Of a stretch of 64,000 nucleotides of DNA, positions 1 through 11,336 are shown piece by piece. Made by a program: the position numbers and the translations under genes. The DNA is from Podospora bellae-mahoneyi. Its lineage: Eukaryota; Ascomycota; Sordariomycetes; Sordariales; Podosporaceae. Under the pieces are notes generated by a model. It worked only from the letters and a program-made list of their open reading frames with translations. It was not told where the DNA came from and did not search any database. Positions within the stretch are counted from its first letter, which is position 1, and every line of letters begins with the position of its first letter. The stretch lies in NCBI RefSeq assembly GCF_035222275.1, contig NC_085884.1:62001-126000 (forward strand). Direction: 5' to 3'.

Positions 1-655
1 GCTCGCCTTTGTTTGTGTCGTTGTGGTGGGCAAATCTTTGTCGTGTGTGCGGCTGGCGCTGGCGCGATAGGAAACTCAGCAAAAAGTAATAATGGCACAA
101 TTGGGAGGTGGAGAAGGGCCGTTATGTCATGGAACGATGGTCCTAGAGATGCAGCTTGCAGCTTGCAGCTTGCCTGCTTCGTGGGGGTGTTGCAGTGCGC
201 GTCCTGGTGACAAAGAGAAGATGGCAGACAAGAAAAAGAGACCGTGAGCCGGCGGAGGGAGGAAGTCAAAGAGAGCGTAAATAACTACTAACAGGAGGTC
301 CGTCTCCCTCCTCCTGCCGAAAACAACCTGGAAGCGAACGGTGCTGACACAGACGCAGTCAAGATGATGCGAACAAGAATAGAAGGCTGGGGAACCTTGA
401 TGACGAACAAGCCGAGCTCGGGCCATCCTGCAGCCTGGTTGCACAACGACGATGCATTGTGCCAAGCCCTGCCGTTGCTTCGTCCTTTGACAGAGTCGCA
501 CCCAAAGAAAACTCCCACGGCCGACGTTAGCGGATCTTTGTTTCAACGTCAAAGACACCAATTACCCCTTCCCCTGAACCGAGCAAAAGAGCTAGTGCTC
601 CCGGCTCAGACCGTCATTGTCTGGTTTCTAGATCACGAGTCGAGCCGAGACAGCA
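1..655. other. no gene recognised; 3-copy 7-bp tandem repeat
   Basis: Open frames exist on both strands but none shows a domain, signal peptide or credible splice structure. A 7-bp unit (gcagctt) is repeated three times at 151-171. The stretch lies downstream of the membrane-protein gene that ends at 656 and probably holds its 3' untranslated region and terminator. Confidence 0.5.
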
Positions 656-2008
656 TCACCTCCCCTCCAGCCTCTGCTCCTCCCATCTGTCACCTTCAGC
701 ATCGAGCTCCACCAACGAACTGTGGATGGTCACTGGCCCCTTCCTCCCATTCGAAGCATGTAGCTCATGCACCAGTTCTCCGTTTTTGCCATAGTGTCCC
801 CAGCTGCTGTCACCCGGTAGCTCGGGCGATACCAGCATCCAAGGTCCAGTATACGGCGAGTTGAACATGGTCCATCGATCTTTATTCTCTCGCTTTTCCC
901 GTTCCTCTACCTCCACAGCCGCTTTCGTGGAGTCTTTTCGACCTCTTTGGCTGGACGTGTTACGGCTAGTTGTGACGACACGGGTGAAGATGCCCCTTTT
1001 TCCCTCTGTGCCCCCGGGCCACTTCCAACTCCTCGCCCACCTCGATGGAGTCCATGAGGTGATTGACTCTCTCAGTTTAACAAATGCCGACCTCGAAAGG
1101 CCTGTCTCTTGTGTTGACTTGGTTTCTAAAGTCGCAAACTTGGTAAGGGGAGGGCCTCTGTTCCTCGGATCATGGACTGCCCCAAACAAGCTCTTGTTTT
1201 TCAACCTTCGGCTTTGTTGCATCTTCCGCTTTTGTTTTCGGCGCCACATGAGGTAGGCTACTTCACACGCTACAAGGAGGGCCACTGCGAGGATTAGCCC
1301 TATCGTGAGAGCTGCTGCTTGGCCAGAGGACATGTTTTCAGAGTTGGCTGTGCCGTCCTCGCCTGGTGGTAGCGGGGGGAAGGATGTGGTCACTGTTGTG
1401 TTGTCGAGGCTTGTTGGGATGTGCGTTGGTGCTGGGCTCCTTGTCTGGAGGGTTGTCTGTGTCGAGGTGACAGGATTGCTTTCTGGCTCGGCTTGTACAG
1501 TCTGAGAAGAGTCCGTGATAAAAAAAGCAGGACTGCAAAGTTCAGGGTCTGCAGAGGCGTATCCGCCCTCTTTGGTTTGCGGTTTGAAGCGGACGACATA
1601 ACGAGTCTTGGTCGCTAATGTTTGTGGGGGTATGTTGGGTGTTTTCAAGTTGATTGATCCGTCATGGCCGAGGTTGATTGCCCCTTGCGCACACTATCAG
1701 CACGGAGTGGCCGTGAGCAACAGATCAAACTTACTGGCAAGGCACAAAGCCATGGGGTTGACCTCGAAATTCCATGTTGTCAACCAGAGGTCATACACAC
1801 TATTGTTGAGGGCATTCCAAGATATGGGAATGTTTTGTCCGTGCCTGTAAGACTCTGAAAAGTCCGGCTGCTTTCCGCTCGGCACATTCCAGAGGTATTG
1901 TCGTTGGGCGTCACCTTGTCTCCTTTCCACTGAAAATAAACGCCTCCAGGTTGCCGACATACTGACAATACATAGGGATATGAAAAAATAGAAATAGACG
2001 CGCTGCAA
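656..2008 (-). CDS. single-span fungal membrane protein with Ig-like ectodomain
   Basis: Two exons: complement(join(656..1683, 1735..2008)), 433 aa. The 51-nt intron has a GTAAGT donor, a GCTGAT branch-like site and an AAG acceptor, and the join keeps the frame. The start at 2008 gives a hydrophobic signal-like N terminus. Residues about 45-160 look like the Ig-like ectodomain of fungal type I membrane proteins (a G-x-x-I-P-I-S-W strand, then a V-x-D-L-W-L-T strand and a V-V-R-F strand). A Ser/Thr/Pro-rich stalk follows. The membrane helix is about residues 214-237, bounded by a basic RRKQKRK stop-transfer motif, and the cytoplasmic tail is charged. Proteins built this way sit in the plasma membrane and may sense the wall, but no function is shown here. 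The intron acceptor is the least certain part. Confidence 0.72.
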
Positions 2009-2797
2009 GTTGGCAATCCCACGGGACTGCGAGCCGCGAGGCCTTTATGTTGGTGATACCATCCGCCATTCCAGCCAAGCGTTGCCCGCCCTCGAATGCA
2101 GTTGCTCTCCAACATGGTGGTGGTTCACCACGCGGTGTGCCCAACAAGCCTCGATCGGGCGGTGACAACCAGGTTGAGTGAAATGGCTGCAGGACCGCTT
2201 GGCCGCATTGGGGTGCTCCTGAGCGCGCCAACGAATGGAGACGACGGAATACCCGCAGAAGCGCGACTTCAAACCAACATGGCTATGAAGAAGGATATCT
2301 CTCTCTCTTGGCCATGCGGTAGTGACCTGACCGCCATTGGTGGCCTAGCCGTCGCTGGCGCTTATACCAGACTGCCGGATCTGTCATGGTGTCCTCTTGA
2401 CCACTCATTCACGCCCGCTAACACGTGCAAGCTGGGTAGTGCTTCTTGAAAGCAAATCTGCCTGGTCGCCAATCTGCGACAATATCCAAGGCTCATCACG
2501 AAGCCGACACGTTGTCGCTGAATACACAGCAGAGAGACGAAACAACGAACTAGGTGTGTCAAAGTGGACCTTGAGCCATATGCATGCACTCCTACATTAT
2601 TCCGACCAACATGCCATGGACTGCAACACTGAATGTGCTCGTGATCATGGATCTGAGGTTACCTGGTAGAGACAAGCAACATGTCCTCTGCTCCAGTGCC
2701 ATGATACCTCTGCGTCCAAATATTAGGCAAGCGACAGGGAAAAAACCAAAAGGTTAAAGGGGGCGAAAAGAAAGCAAAGGAGGGAGAAAGGCAAAAC
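2009..2797. other. intergenic, no gene recognised
   Basis: This is the upstream region of the membrane-protein gene starting at 2008 and lies 3' of tRNA-Val. The short open frames on both strands (for example 2096-2449) have no recognisable domain and overlap one another. I see no repeat of note. Confidence 0.5.
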
Positions 2798-2890
2798 TGA
2801 TCGCGGCAGGGATCGAACCTGCGATCCTCTGCGTTACAGGTGCTAAATAAGCTTGTAAAGCAGATGCCTTAACCACTGGGCCACGCAACC
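2798..2890 (-). tRNA. tRNA-Val(UAC) with 20-nt intron
   Basis: The reverse strand folds as a full cloverleaf. The acceptor stem GGTTGCG (2884-2890) pairs with CGCGATC (2799-2805) with two wobbles, and the discriminator A is at 2798. The T arm is GCAGG/CCTGC with loop TTCGATC. The anticodon stem is TCTGC/GCAGA. The anticodon TAC lies at 2855-2857 (reverse strand), preceded by TT and followed by A. A 20-nt intron (2834-2853) sits one base 3' of the anticodon, the standard position for nuclear tRNA introns. Removing it leaves a normal 7-base loop. A and B box sequences are present as internal RNA polymerase III promoters. The gene decodes GUA valine codons. Confidence 0.93.
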
Positions 2891-3769
2891 TTGAATGGAG
2901 ATGTTGGTCAGAGCTAAAACTTACGTTGTGGGCTGGAGTGGGGTGCGGGGTATGCTTTTGAGTCTACACTAGGACATGATTGATTGTATGTATGTTTTTA
3001 TCCTCTTTGTGATAAAGGATGCCATCACATAACGAATTCCGGTTGCTTCAGGTTTGCTTGGGTACCTATTTGTGCAACAATGTATGCCAGTAAGAAATGA
3101 ATGTCATTTGCCACGCTCTTGGAAACACCTATTGGTGGTCTGGAAAGCACTTACGACGAGAGAGCCGATTACATCACACAACACAGCGTTCTGTCTCACT
3201 GTTTCACATACATTTCGGAATCCCATATCCTCGGAAATGCACGTCCCTCTGCACTCTCCAAAAGCAGGCTGTACAACAGCGGCGTTCAGCCAGCCAAGAG
3301 CCTGGGCTTTGCTCGTCGAGCTCGTCGCCAAGCCCCCAAGACTCGCCTTTGACGATGCAGAACGAGAATTTCGCTGGGCGCCAAGAGTCTTGGGATCCTC
3401 ATGATTACCAACAGAAGGACCTGGCCAAGGCTGGGCGGAAGAATCATCATGCACCCTTTGGTCGGGAATTAATGTGCTTTTAAGCATTGCTCTCCCTCTT
3501 ACCTCTGCTGGACCTGGAAGAAGGGACCATTCATTCTTTCTCGACTGGTCACTATCTGGCGGCAACCTTATCACCGCCGACCACTCCCTGCCTTTGGTAC
3601 AGCAGCGTCCACAACAGCACCCAGAACGACGACGATGTTATGAGATATCGCCCCTCCGCTGCTTACAGGCTCGTATGACGGAGATCGCGGCTAAATAGCG
3701 TCATCCATATATCAGATCCAAGAGGACTCGCCTAGGAAGTCGACAGTCGCCGTTTTCAGTCAGAGCATC
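2891..3769. other. intergenic, no gene recognised
   Basis: Several overlapping frames of 80-156 codons (for example 3104-3574 on the minus strand) are present but lack domains, consistent amino-acid bias or splice logic. The right part is the promoter and 5' leader of the membrane protein starting at 3770. Confidence 0.5.
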
Positions 3770-4813
3770 ATGGACTCGCCACATCAACATTCGAGGAGAG
3801 TTGAGGACCAAGATGCAGCAATCATATACGAAAGCGACTCCGAGGCTGGGGTGTATAGCGTGTATCAACAGGGACGACGGCAACACCGAACAGACACTAT
3901 AGAGCGGCAAGGAAACAGCAGACCAGATCTTTTACTCTCCAGAAAGCTGAAGCCATGGTACACGGCCCGCACAATCTTGGGCATCTTTTGTGCCGTGCTC
4001 TCGCTTGCACTATTGGGACTGGGAATCAAACTGGCCGTCAAGTATGAGTCGGCACCGCTCATTCACGTCACTGTGGCCTTTACAGTCTTTACGGTATGTT
4101 TGTCTGTTTTGAGCTAAAAATCTCTGCACGATGCTGATCAACAACAGGCCGGGGCATCCCTCCTATGGAGCTTGTTTGAATTCATCGCCATGTGCACCCG
4201 CGCCCAGAGAAGGGGCATCTACCCCGGCGCCCACGTGGGCGTGCACATGGGTCTCTGCCTCGTGTCTGTTGCGGTGGTGGGCTACGTCGGTATCTGGGTG
4301 TCGCATGGGCAGGACAGTCGGGTCGAGGCAAGCAGGAACAGGCTGGAATACTCGCCCTTGTACCACATGGGGGTGGTGATATTGATTGTTTCATCTGTGT
4401 TGCTGTGAGTATTCCTGTCCTAGTCGTCAACATGAGCGTAGCATCAGAGGACTAACGGCAGGTCTAGACTTGTTCATTTTGTTATTTCCATCCTGGCCTG
4501 TCAGGAACTGAGGCGGAAAGATGACGGGGATGTGCACAGAACTGTTGTCACGGTTCGATATGACGGAGTCGGCCCTACAGGAACGGCGCGACCAATAGGT
4601 TACCGGACGACGCCGGAAACGATTGGTCTGCCAGCCTACACGACTAGGTACCATCGGGATGAGGCAGCAATGATTCGATCTCCACCTATTGTGATAGCCA
4701 GGGGTGATTTGGGTGTGGAAATCATTGAAACTCCCACTACGACTCAGACAGTCTTGGGGGAGACAGAGATGGACGGACCAGAGGAGAAAGCACTCAGGTC
4801 GTCAAAGCGGTAA
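3770..4813 (+). CDS. four-span integral membrane protein (MARVEL-like topology)
   Basis: Three exons: join(3770..4093, 4148..4404, 4462..4813), 310 aa. Intron 1 is GTATGT to CAG with CTGAT upstream of the acceptor. Intron 2 is GTGAGT to CAG with a CTAAC branch site. All joins keep the frame. A hydrophilic acidic N terminus of about 62 residues is followed by four hydrophobic segments: two before and across intron 1, one at the V-x-M-G-L-C-L-V-S-V-A-V-V-G-Y region, and one ending across intron 2. The last ends in the motif CQEL-RRK, and a cytoplasmic tail of about 95 residues rich in Thr, Pro and Arg follows. Many fungi have such small tetraspan plasma-membrane proteins. No catalytic motif is visible and the function is unknown. 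Confidence 0.8.
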
Positions 4814-6700
4814 TGGTAGAGGGTTTCCTACCACACGTCAGTTATGAACGCAATGCAATATACCCAATGACTAATCAATACATGTGTATCCTACATGATA
4901 TGGGTGACTACATCAAGAAATGTGTCAACTTCTGAGAATTTGCCAGTTGGGAAGTCCGGGGCAAGCTTGTCCGAAGGATTCGATAGCTGCAAGACTACGG
5001 CAAATACGGCCCGTGCATGTGGCCTTTGGCTCGCTCTCGGCATCTTTCACTTTTTCCAACACCTTGTAGTTGTTTTCTTAGCTGGCATGCAATTACATAT
5101 ATCCCCTTCATCATATGCCCTTTTTCGTTGTACGTATTTCAGGTTTAATGTTGTGTTTGTCTTTCCCAATCATGCCGACGGGAAACTAAGGAACGCCGGG
5201 ACGACGAGCGGGGGTAGGCACCAGGGTTGCATCGTGAACTGTAGGAGACTTGAGAGCTCTGAATTTTGCGCTTTTGGTGCTGTCCAGGAAAAGGCCAGAA
5301 TATTTCTGGAGGGTTTGATCAGCTTGCCCTCTCAGGCCAAACACCAAACATCAGCATTCACATTCCTCGCAGTCAATCTGGTGGTGAAAGCAACTGGGAG
5401 CACGTGGGGAGAGGGGACACCGTGCCAGACCCTTGGGATAAAAATAAGAACTTAGCGTCATCCAAGCTCTCGGTGACATTGCGCTATCTAGCAAACGCGG
5501 GGCAAAAGAGACCTGTATCTCTCAACCTGCAACTGGAATGTTGTGTCTAAACTATGGGTAAAAGAGCCTCAGTAGCATTAATTTTTTTTTCTTTGTCGTG
5601 TTATGCTCGCGGTAGAGGATATTTTTGCCACGGTCTGGTTTGCCAAACACAGGCGGTCTCTTATGCAGTGAGATCAGATGCAACCGTGACAGTCAGCCCC
5701 TCACCAATCCCTCCCCCAACAGACAGTGCTGCTGCGCCGGCCGCCGGGGAAGAAACCGGTGAAAATTTCCTGAGGTTGAGTGGCTCTGCGCCGCAGGCGT
5801 TGTATGGGATTTGAATAGGGGTTTTTGTTAGAATTCTCTCTCGACAACAGTTCCAGGTAACACGCCTCTGGTCCACAAGATGACGAAGTTTGTCGAGTCC
5901 CTGTCGAGGCCGGAGTCAGGTTGTTTAGCACATCGTGTACAGGGACACCAGCGTTACCTATTTGATCCGGGGAGTCTACATGTATTTCGAACACTTTTGT
6001 ACATCAAAGAGCTCTTCATTACTCCGTAGACCTGTCCACAGCCGCATCATCAACTGATACCCGGATGTCTCGAAGCGCACTGTCAGAGGACCCCCGTCAG
6101 CGCTAGCGTCGGTCTTCAGGGCTGACGATCCATGTGGGGCATGGATGGCATGGCTGGGACCCTACGGGGCCGTTCCCGAAGACCGAACGCGCCAGGTCTG
6201 CCCATCTTCATCATTCAGGAACCAGTTAATGGGCGGGTAGAAAATAACGATTCAGACGTTGAAACAAGTCGTCGGGAGTGACCTGAGGGATACCCGACAT
6301 GGGACATACCCAGCCTACACACTACTGACTGAGGTGTCGCATGGAGATCGCCCAGCAGAACAGGTTTGGCTGCTGGAGGGTGCCTGGTTGGAAGTGGGTG
6401 GTGCAAGGTTTCTGGCAGGTACCACCCTCCTGTCGTGCATCATTAGCGCCCGACCCTCTGGAGCAACACCCCATGAGGCCCCAATCAATCCTCAGCATTT
6501 GCGGTGCACGCAGAGCTGAAGGCCAGAAGCTCGTATTTCCTCCGCTCATTTCCCACGCACGCTCTCTTTATCAGAGTGTTTCGCTGGTTCTCTGGCTTTT
6601 CTGTCTTCGTGATCCTTTGCTTTCTCCCCTCCAACGTCCCTCTCCCAGTCCGATGTGCTGCTGAGCTGGAGATGCTGCAGCCTGTCGCCGTCCCATCTCG
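4814..6700. other. intergenic, no gene recognised
   Basis: About 1.9 kb between two plus-strand genes. Open frames (for example 4895-5455, 5554-5814 and 6341-6664) have no domain or credible gene structure. The last few hundred bases include pyrimidine-rich runs (about 6535-6660) just before the glycosyltransferase start, as expected for a fungal promoter and leader. Confidence 0.5.
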
Positions 6701-8309
6701 ATGATTTCACAACATAAATACACCGGTTCGCCCGCCAGAATGCCGTCTCGGAGGTCGTCTGTCGCGATCGCCTTCATCGCCCTTAGTTTCCTGCTGCTGC
6801 TCTACACATCGAGGAGGCTGGGCAGTTGGACGCCCTACAACGAGCCTTATCACCACGAGACTGATCCCCACAAGAGCCAACATGCGCCCCAGGGAGATGG
6901 CGCCCACGATACCAAGCCCGTACCGTCGACACAGGCCCCCGCCGTCGACCCCCTGTGCGAAGGGTTCCCCGACACCAGCAACATCCTGCTCGTCATGAAA
7001 ACGGGAGCGTCCGAGTCCTTTGCGCGTGTGCCCACCCAGATGATGACCATGCTCAAGTGCCTCCCCGACTTCCTCATCTTTAGCGACATGGACCAAAACA
7101 TTGGCGGACAAGATATCCACGACAGTCTGGCCACGGTCCAGGAGGCTGCGCAGGAAGACAACTCGGACTTTGACCTGTATCGCCGACAAAAGTGGTGCGA
7201 GGTCGACCAGGAGAACTGCAACAAGCTCGGCAACCCGGCCCGGGAAGGGTGGAACCTTGACAAGTACAAGAACGTTCACATTGCTGAGAAGGCGTATAAC
7301 ATGCGGCCCAACTACGACTGGTATCTGTTTGTCGACGCCGACACCTACGTGCTGTGGCCCAACCTGGTCGAGTGGCTGAAGCAGCTAAAGCCGACCAAGA
7401 AGGTCTACCTGGGCAGCGTCACGCTGATCAATAACTTCAGCTTCGGACACGGAGGCTCGGGTTACATCGTCAGCAAGGCGACCATGGACGACTTCATCGG
7501 CAACAACCCGGGTGTCGGCAACCAGTACGATATGAGAGCAAAGCGCGAGTGCTGCGGCGATTACATCTTTGCCCTTGCGCTCAAGGACAAGACGGAAGTC
7601 GGGGTCCAGCAGATGGTAAGTGTCTCCCTCCCTGCATTGGCACGCTCGCTCGCGTGGTGTCTTGGATCCCGATCGCTTCCAGCATTCTGGGACGAGGCTA
7701 ACAACTGGACTGCAGTGGCCTACCATCAACGGCGAAAAGCCCGCCACTCTTCCCTTCGGCCCATCGCATTGGTGCCACCCCATTGTCACCATGCACCACA
7801 TGAACGCCGAGGAGATCAACACCTTCTGGCACTTTGAACGGAAGCGATACCACCGCCTCGCGCAGTCTGGCAAAAAGGCCGAGACGCTAGTGATCCGCGA
7901 CATCTTTGACGAATTCTTGGCTCCCAAACTGAACGAGACACGCGAAGATTGGGACAACAACGCCGACAATCGCTTCTACCTCGACCAATCCAACGACCGC
8001 AAGTGGGAAGACTGGATGACGAACCGCATGAAGAAGCAGGATCAGTACAACGAGCACGAGAAGAAGGCACACGAGTCGTTCGAGGCCTGTGGTGCCGCCT
8101 GCAAGAGCTTGGGCAACGAGTGCTTCATGTACAGATACAAGGATGGTGCCTGCAGTATTTCCAACTCTTTCCAGCTTGGCAAACCTCTGAAGAAGGGGGC
8201 AGAGAAGGACCGGACCATGAGCGGCTGGGACGTCGAAAAGATCAAGAAGTGGGTGGCCGATCAACCGGCATGCGACAAGATCCGTTGGCCCGAGGTCAAG
8301 ACCAACTAG
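6701..8309 (+). CDS. GT31-type (Fringe/C1GalT-like) glycosyltransferase with C-terminal PAN-like domain
   Basis: Two exons: join(6701..7615, 7716..8309), 502 aa. The 100-nt intron is GTAAGT to CAG with a GCTAAC branch site. It is a type II membrane protein: a basic N terminus, then a signal anchor at about residues 20-37. A second in-frame ATG at 6740, directly before the anchor, may be the real start. The luminal part matches fungal Fringe-like GT31 enzymes: the segment W-Y-L-F-V-D-A-D-T-Y carries the metal-binding DxD (D212, D214), followed by G-G-S-G-Y-I-V-S, the E-C-C-G-D-Y motif and the H-W-C-H-P-I-V-T-M-H-H motif after the intron. The family transfers galactose or a related sugar from a nucleotide sugar in the Golgi; the acceptor is not predictable. 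The last ~100 residues hold regularly spaced cysteines (FEACGAACKSLGNECFMY), like a PAN/apple module that could bind protein or carbohydrate. Confidence 0.9.
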
Positions 8310-8902
8310 AAAGAGGAGTTGTCATCATGGTCGCCAATGGGAGTTTCATTCCGATTCAAGGCAAAAAACACACATTCATGAGCCATCAAGTTTAGGAATT
8401 TTAGGGATAGGGACTGCTTTGGCGTTTGGGTTGGCTTTGACGGGCGCTGTGGCATACTGGGTAGGTATAATGAAGGAAGGGAAAGACAGGACAAAAAAAG
8501 AGGAGCTCTCTGGTACAGGACTCCCTCAGCATCATTGAACAAAACACTACAAAAGCGGCGGGAATAGATCTTTTTGGGGGGCACTTTTACAACCAGCGGC
8601 ATCTGACAAGCAAGCAGGCGAGCACGTACATTGGTCATTTTCTCTTGATAGAATTTGTTTGACGGCATCTCTCCTTCAACAATTGTATAAATCTGCTTTG
8701 GCATATGTAGATGAATGCAACCATGTAGACAACAGGGTGTGTTTGGGTTGTTGAAACAAGTGTTGCCACTCCCCTGGATTGGGTACCATACGGCAAACCA
8801 ATAATCCCGGCGTGAGACACACATCAAGACATGTTTTATTGCCCATCTCATTTTATCCAGCTTCACCTTCCCTGCATCCCCAGTCCTCGTTCACGGCTCC
8901 GG
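8310..8902. other. 3' intergenic region between convergent genes
   Basis: The glycosyltransferase (+) and the GH5 gene (-) converge here, so the stretch should hold both 3' untranslated regions and terminators. The open frames seen on the minus strand have no recognisable features. Confidence 0.5.
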
Positions 8903-10177
8903 CTAGATATACGGCTGCAGACTAGGCAAAACCCGATCATACGCCACACTGGACGGCGGCTCCATTGCAAACATGTAGTTTCCCCACCATGGGCCGCCTC
9001 CCCACCAAGCCCAGCCAGTCCAGACATCGTTGTTCTGCTGCAGGTAGCTCAGCATTCCTGTCAGGGCAGCAATGCAGTTGGTGTTGGCCCCGCCGGCTGT
9101 CTCTCCGAGGAAGCCCTTCTTCTTATTCTGCTTCAGCCACTCGGTAGCAGCACGGACACGTTCAGCGCCGATGGTGCGGGAAACGCAGGTTTCCGAGGTG
9201 CCGGAGCCGTCGCTGTCGAGGTACTGGTGCATTTGGTAAATAATCTTCTCGCCCGTCGAGTCGGCTGGATCACGGAGGGAGAGGAGGTTGGCTCCGTTGC
9301 CCGAGGATACCTATGGGCGAGTATGGTTAGTGCCAAGACTGACAATGAAAAGGGGCAAAATAGGGGCCATTACCCAGGTCCAAGCGCCAGTCCAAGAGTT
9401 TCCTTCGACCATGATGTACTGAGCCGTCGCTCCCGTGGCACGGATGGCGTCGATAGCAGCTTGGTTGAGGCGGCGGACTAGATCATCAGCCATGTCGTGA
9501 TACTCGTTGTTGGTGTCAAAGATGACCTTGTCGTTGTTGACGAAGAGCTTGGCAATGGTGGTCCACCAGGCCGCGAAGCCAGCTACATCGGTTATGACGT
9601 TGTTGTAGTAGCGGCCAAAGTTGTGGGGGTCAATGATGGCATAGGCGCCTTTGCTGGTGACATAGTTGACGATCTGGAGCTTTATTAGCGACTTATCAAG
9701 AACAGGACACGTTCACTGGGAAACTACATCAGTCAGGCCACTGGCATAAGTGGCATCAAGTGGGCCATCAAGCTTGTTGGGAACAATGCGTTCCCTGACA
9801 GGGTGTCAGCGCTTTTGACTGGAGTACGTTATGTTGAATATGCCAAGGTCAACTCACATCATGAAAGCAATGCGGAAAGTGTTGAATCCCTTGCCCATCA
9901 AGGCCTATCCCGTATCATCAGTTTTAGAAGCTACACAAGCAATCTGCCGTGTCTAATCAAGACTTACGTCGATACTCGACCTCACCGGCCAGGTGTAGTG
10001 TTTTCCAAGCTGGCCAGGCAGAGTATCTTTTCCGAACTCAGCGCCGGATTGGTTGACGCCAACGAACTGGAACTTGGTTGCCCGCTTGGTCGGAGCATCA
10101 CAGACTGGCGCCGGAGCCGGAGCCGCCAGCGCTGACCCGAGGGCAGCAGCGCCGAGAAGAAAATTGAGAAGCTTCAT
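8903..10177 (-). CDS. GH5 endo-beta-1,4-glucanase, secreted, no CBM
   Basis: Five exons: complement(join(8903..9310, 9374..9673, 9728..9794, 9858..9904, 9968..10177)), 343 aa. All joins keep the frame; intron 3 uses a less usual GTAGTT donor. A signal peptide ([18 protein letters not shown]) is followed by a short propeptide-like stretch. The mature protein has the GH5 landmarks: [11 protein letters not shown] near the N terminus, [13 protein letters not shown], the acid/base glutamate in FDTNNEYH (E165), [10 protein letters not shown] and the nucleophile in KGFLGE (E278). It should cleave internal beta-1,4 bonds in cellulose and mixed glucans outside the cell. The length fits a bare catalytic domain of the EGII type without a cellulose-binding module. 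A TATA-like box lies about 64 bases upstream of the start. Confidence 0.95.
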
Positions 10178-10240
10178 GGCGAACTCTCACAGAATGATGG
10201 AGTGACAAGTTCAACATAGCAGCAACACGGCAGACTCATT

Positions 10241-10246
10241 CTTATA
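10241..10246 (-). promoter_or_regulatory. TATA-like box of the GH5 gene
   Basis: TATAAG on the minus strand, about 64 bases upstream of the start codon at 10177. Position and sequence fit a core promoter element of an inducible secreted-enzyme gene. It was found by eye only. Confidence 0.4.
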
Positions 10247-11336
10247 TCAATAGTCAATATTTCCATTCAGTCTTGACGACTGCCATCAAAACATCACCAG
10301 GCCACCGGAAATACCCCCTCCGCCCTCGCGATGAGAAAATAAAGTAAAGTTGATTAGGAGCTCTGCGCTGCTCAGATTTCCCTGAAACATTACGCCACGA
10401 GTGAGGCTCATATTCAGGCATGTCGGCGAGCACATAATTCGCGAGTGAAAGAGGCTCCAATCGGCGCCTCGGGAGGTATCTCGTCACCAAGATGCCGATG
10501 CAGACTTGCCAACAGCCGGGAATCGTCGTTGGAGAGTCTGAGGGGTGACACCCTGCTCAAGGCCCGAATGGGGCTGCTTCCTCCGCCCTCCTCGAATCAG
10601 CCGTGAGAGCGCCATCGAAGGGATGGTCACAAGAAACAGATCAGATGGGCCGTTGAGCTCGTAGTGGCTATTCTCACTTTAGCAAGTTAAATAATAAGAT
10701 TGACTTGCGATAAATTAGAGACTGGAACGACAAAACATCGATCACCTAAAGATCGAGGACACAGATTACCTTAGTTAGGTAGGCACTTGAGGCTCAGTCC
10801 AAATCATCAGACAAGGCTGCGATGTTTTTGCCTGTAAGGGAGGCTACTATTTCCCCCTGACTTGTATCTATCTTAGTCAGCTAGTAGGTGCCGATGTCAT
10901 TCAGGTAGGTCAGATTATGGGGTACACTGTAGCGAAATCTTAGCCCTTTGCCTAGCGATCACCTAGATACAACAATGACCAGTATGGCAAAGCACCGCAA
11001 ATTATCATTGCTATAGTCGCACTAGTTTCCTTGGCGACACACAAGCCGTTGAAAATGCCGATCTAGATACAGGGCCGGGAGTAATCCGGCAACCGGAACA
11101 GGGGGGCGGAGCCGGCCCGCATGACCTCTGCCTTAACACCGATTTGAGCCGAATGTTTCGACCCCCTTTCCCCTCGTAGTTGGTGGGCATGTTGGTGTTA
11201 CACTCTCTCCAAATCCTCATTAACTCAGCCAGCTGATCGACCGATTCGCGTTGAAATTTAGGACGGTACAATCGGACGTCGAGCCGCCCGGCAACGCTAT
11301 TAGCAACCGAACTCACCGGAGAAAAGTGGAGAACAG
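10247..11336. other. divergent promoter region, no gene recognised
   Basis: This region separates the divergent GH5 (-) and D-lactate dehydrogenase (+) genes. Several taggtagg-type short motifs occur (near 10775 and 10905), a word seen in other intergenic parts of the window. No supported coding frame is present; a minus-strand frame at 11011-11316 has no domain. Confidence 0.5.

Noticed and set aside
127-864. Overlapping frames at the window start
   Set aside because: No domain, conflicting strands and no intron signals.
3104-3574. 156-codon minus-strand frame
   Set aside because: Irregular composition, competing frames on the other strand and no family resemblance.
6707-7279. 190-codon minus-strand frame
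   Set aside because: Antisense to the glycosyltransferase, which has clear catalytic motifs.
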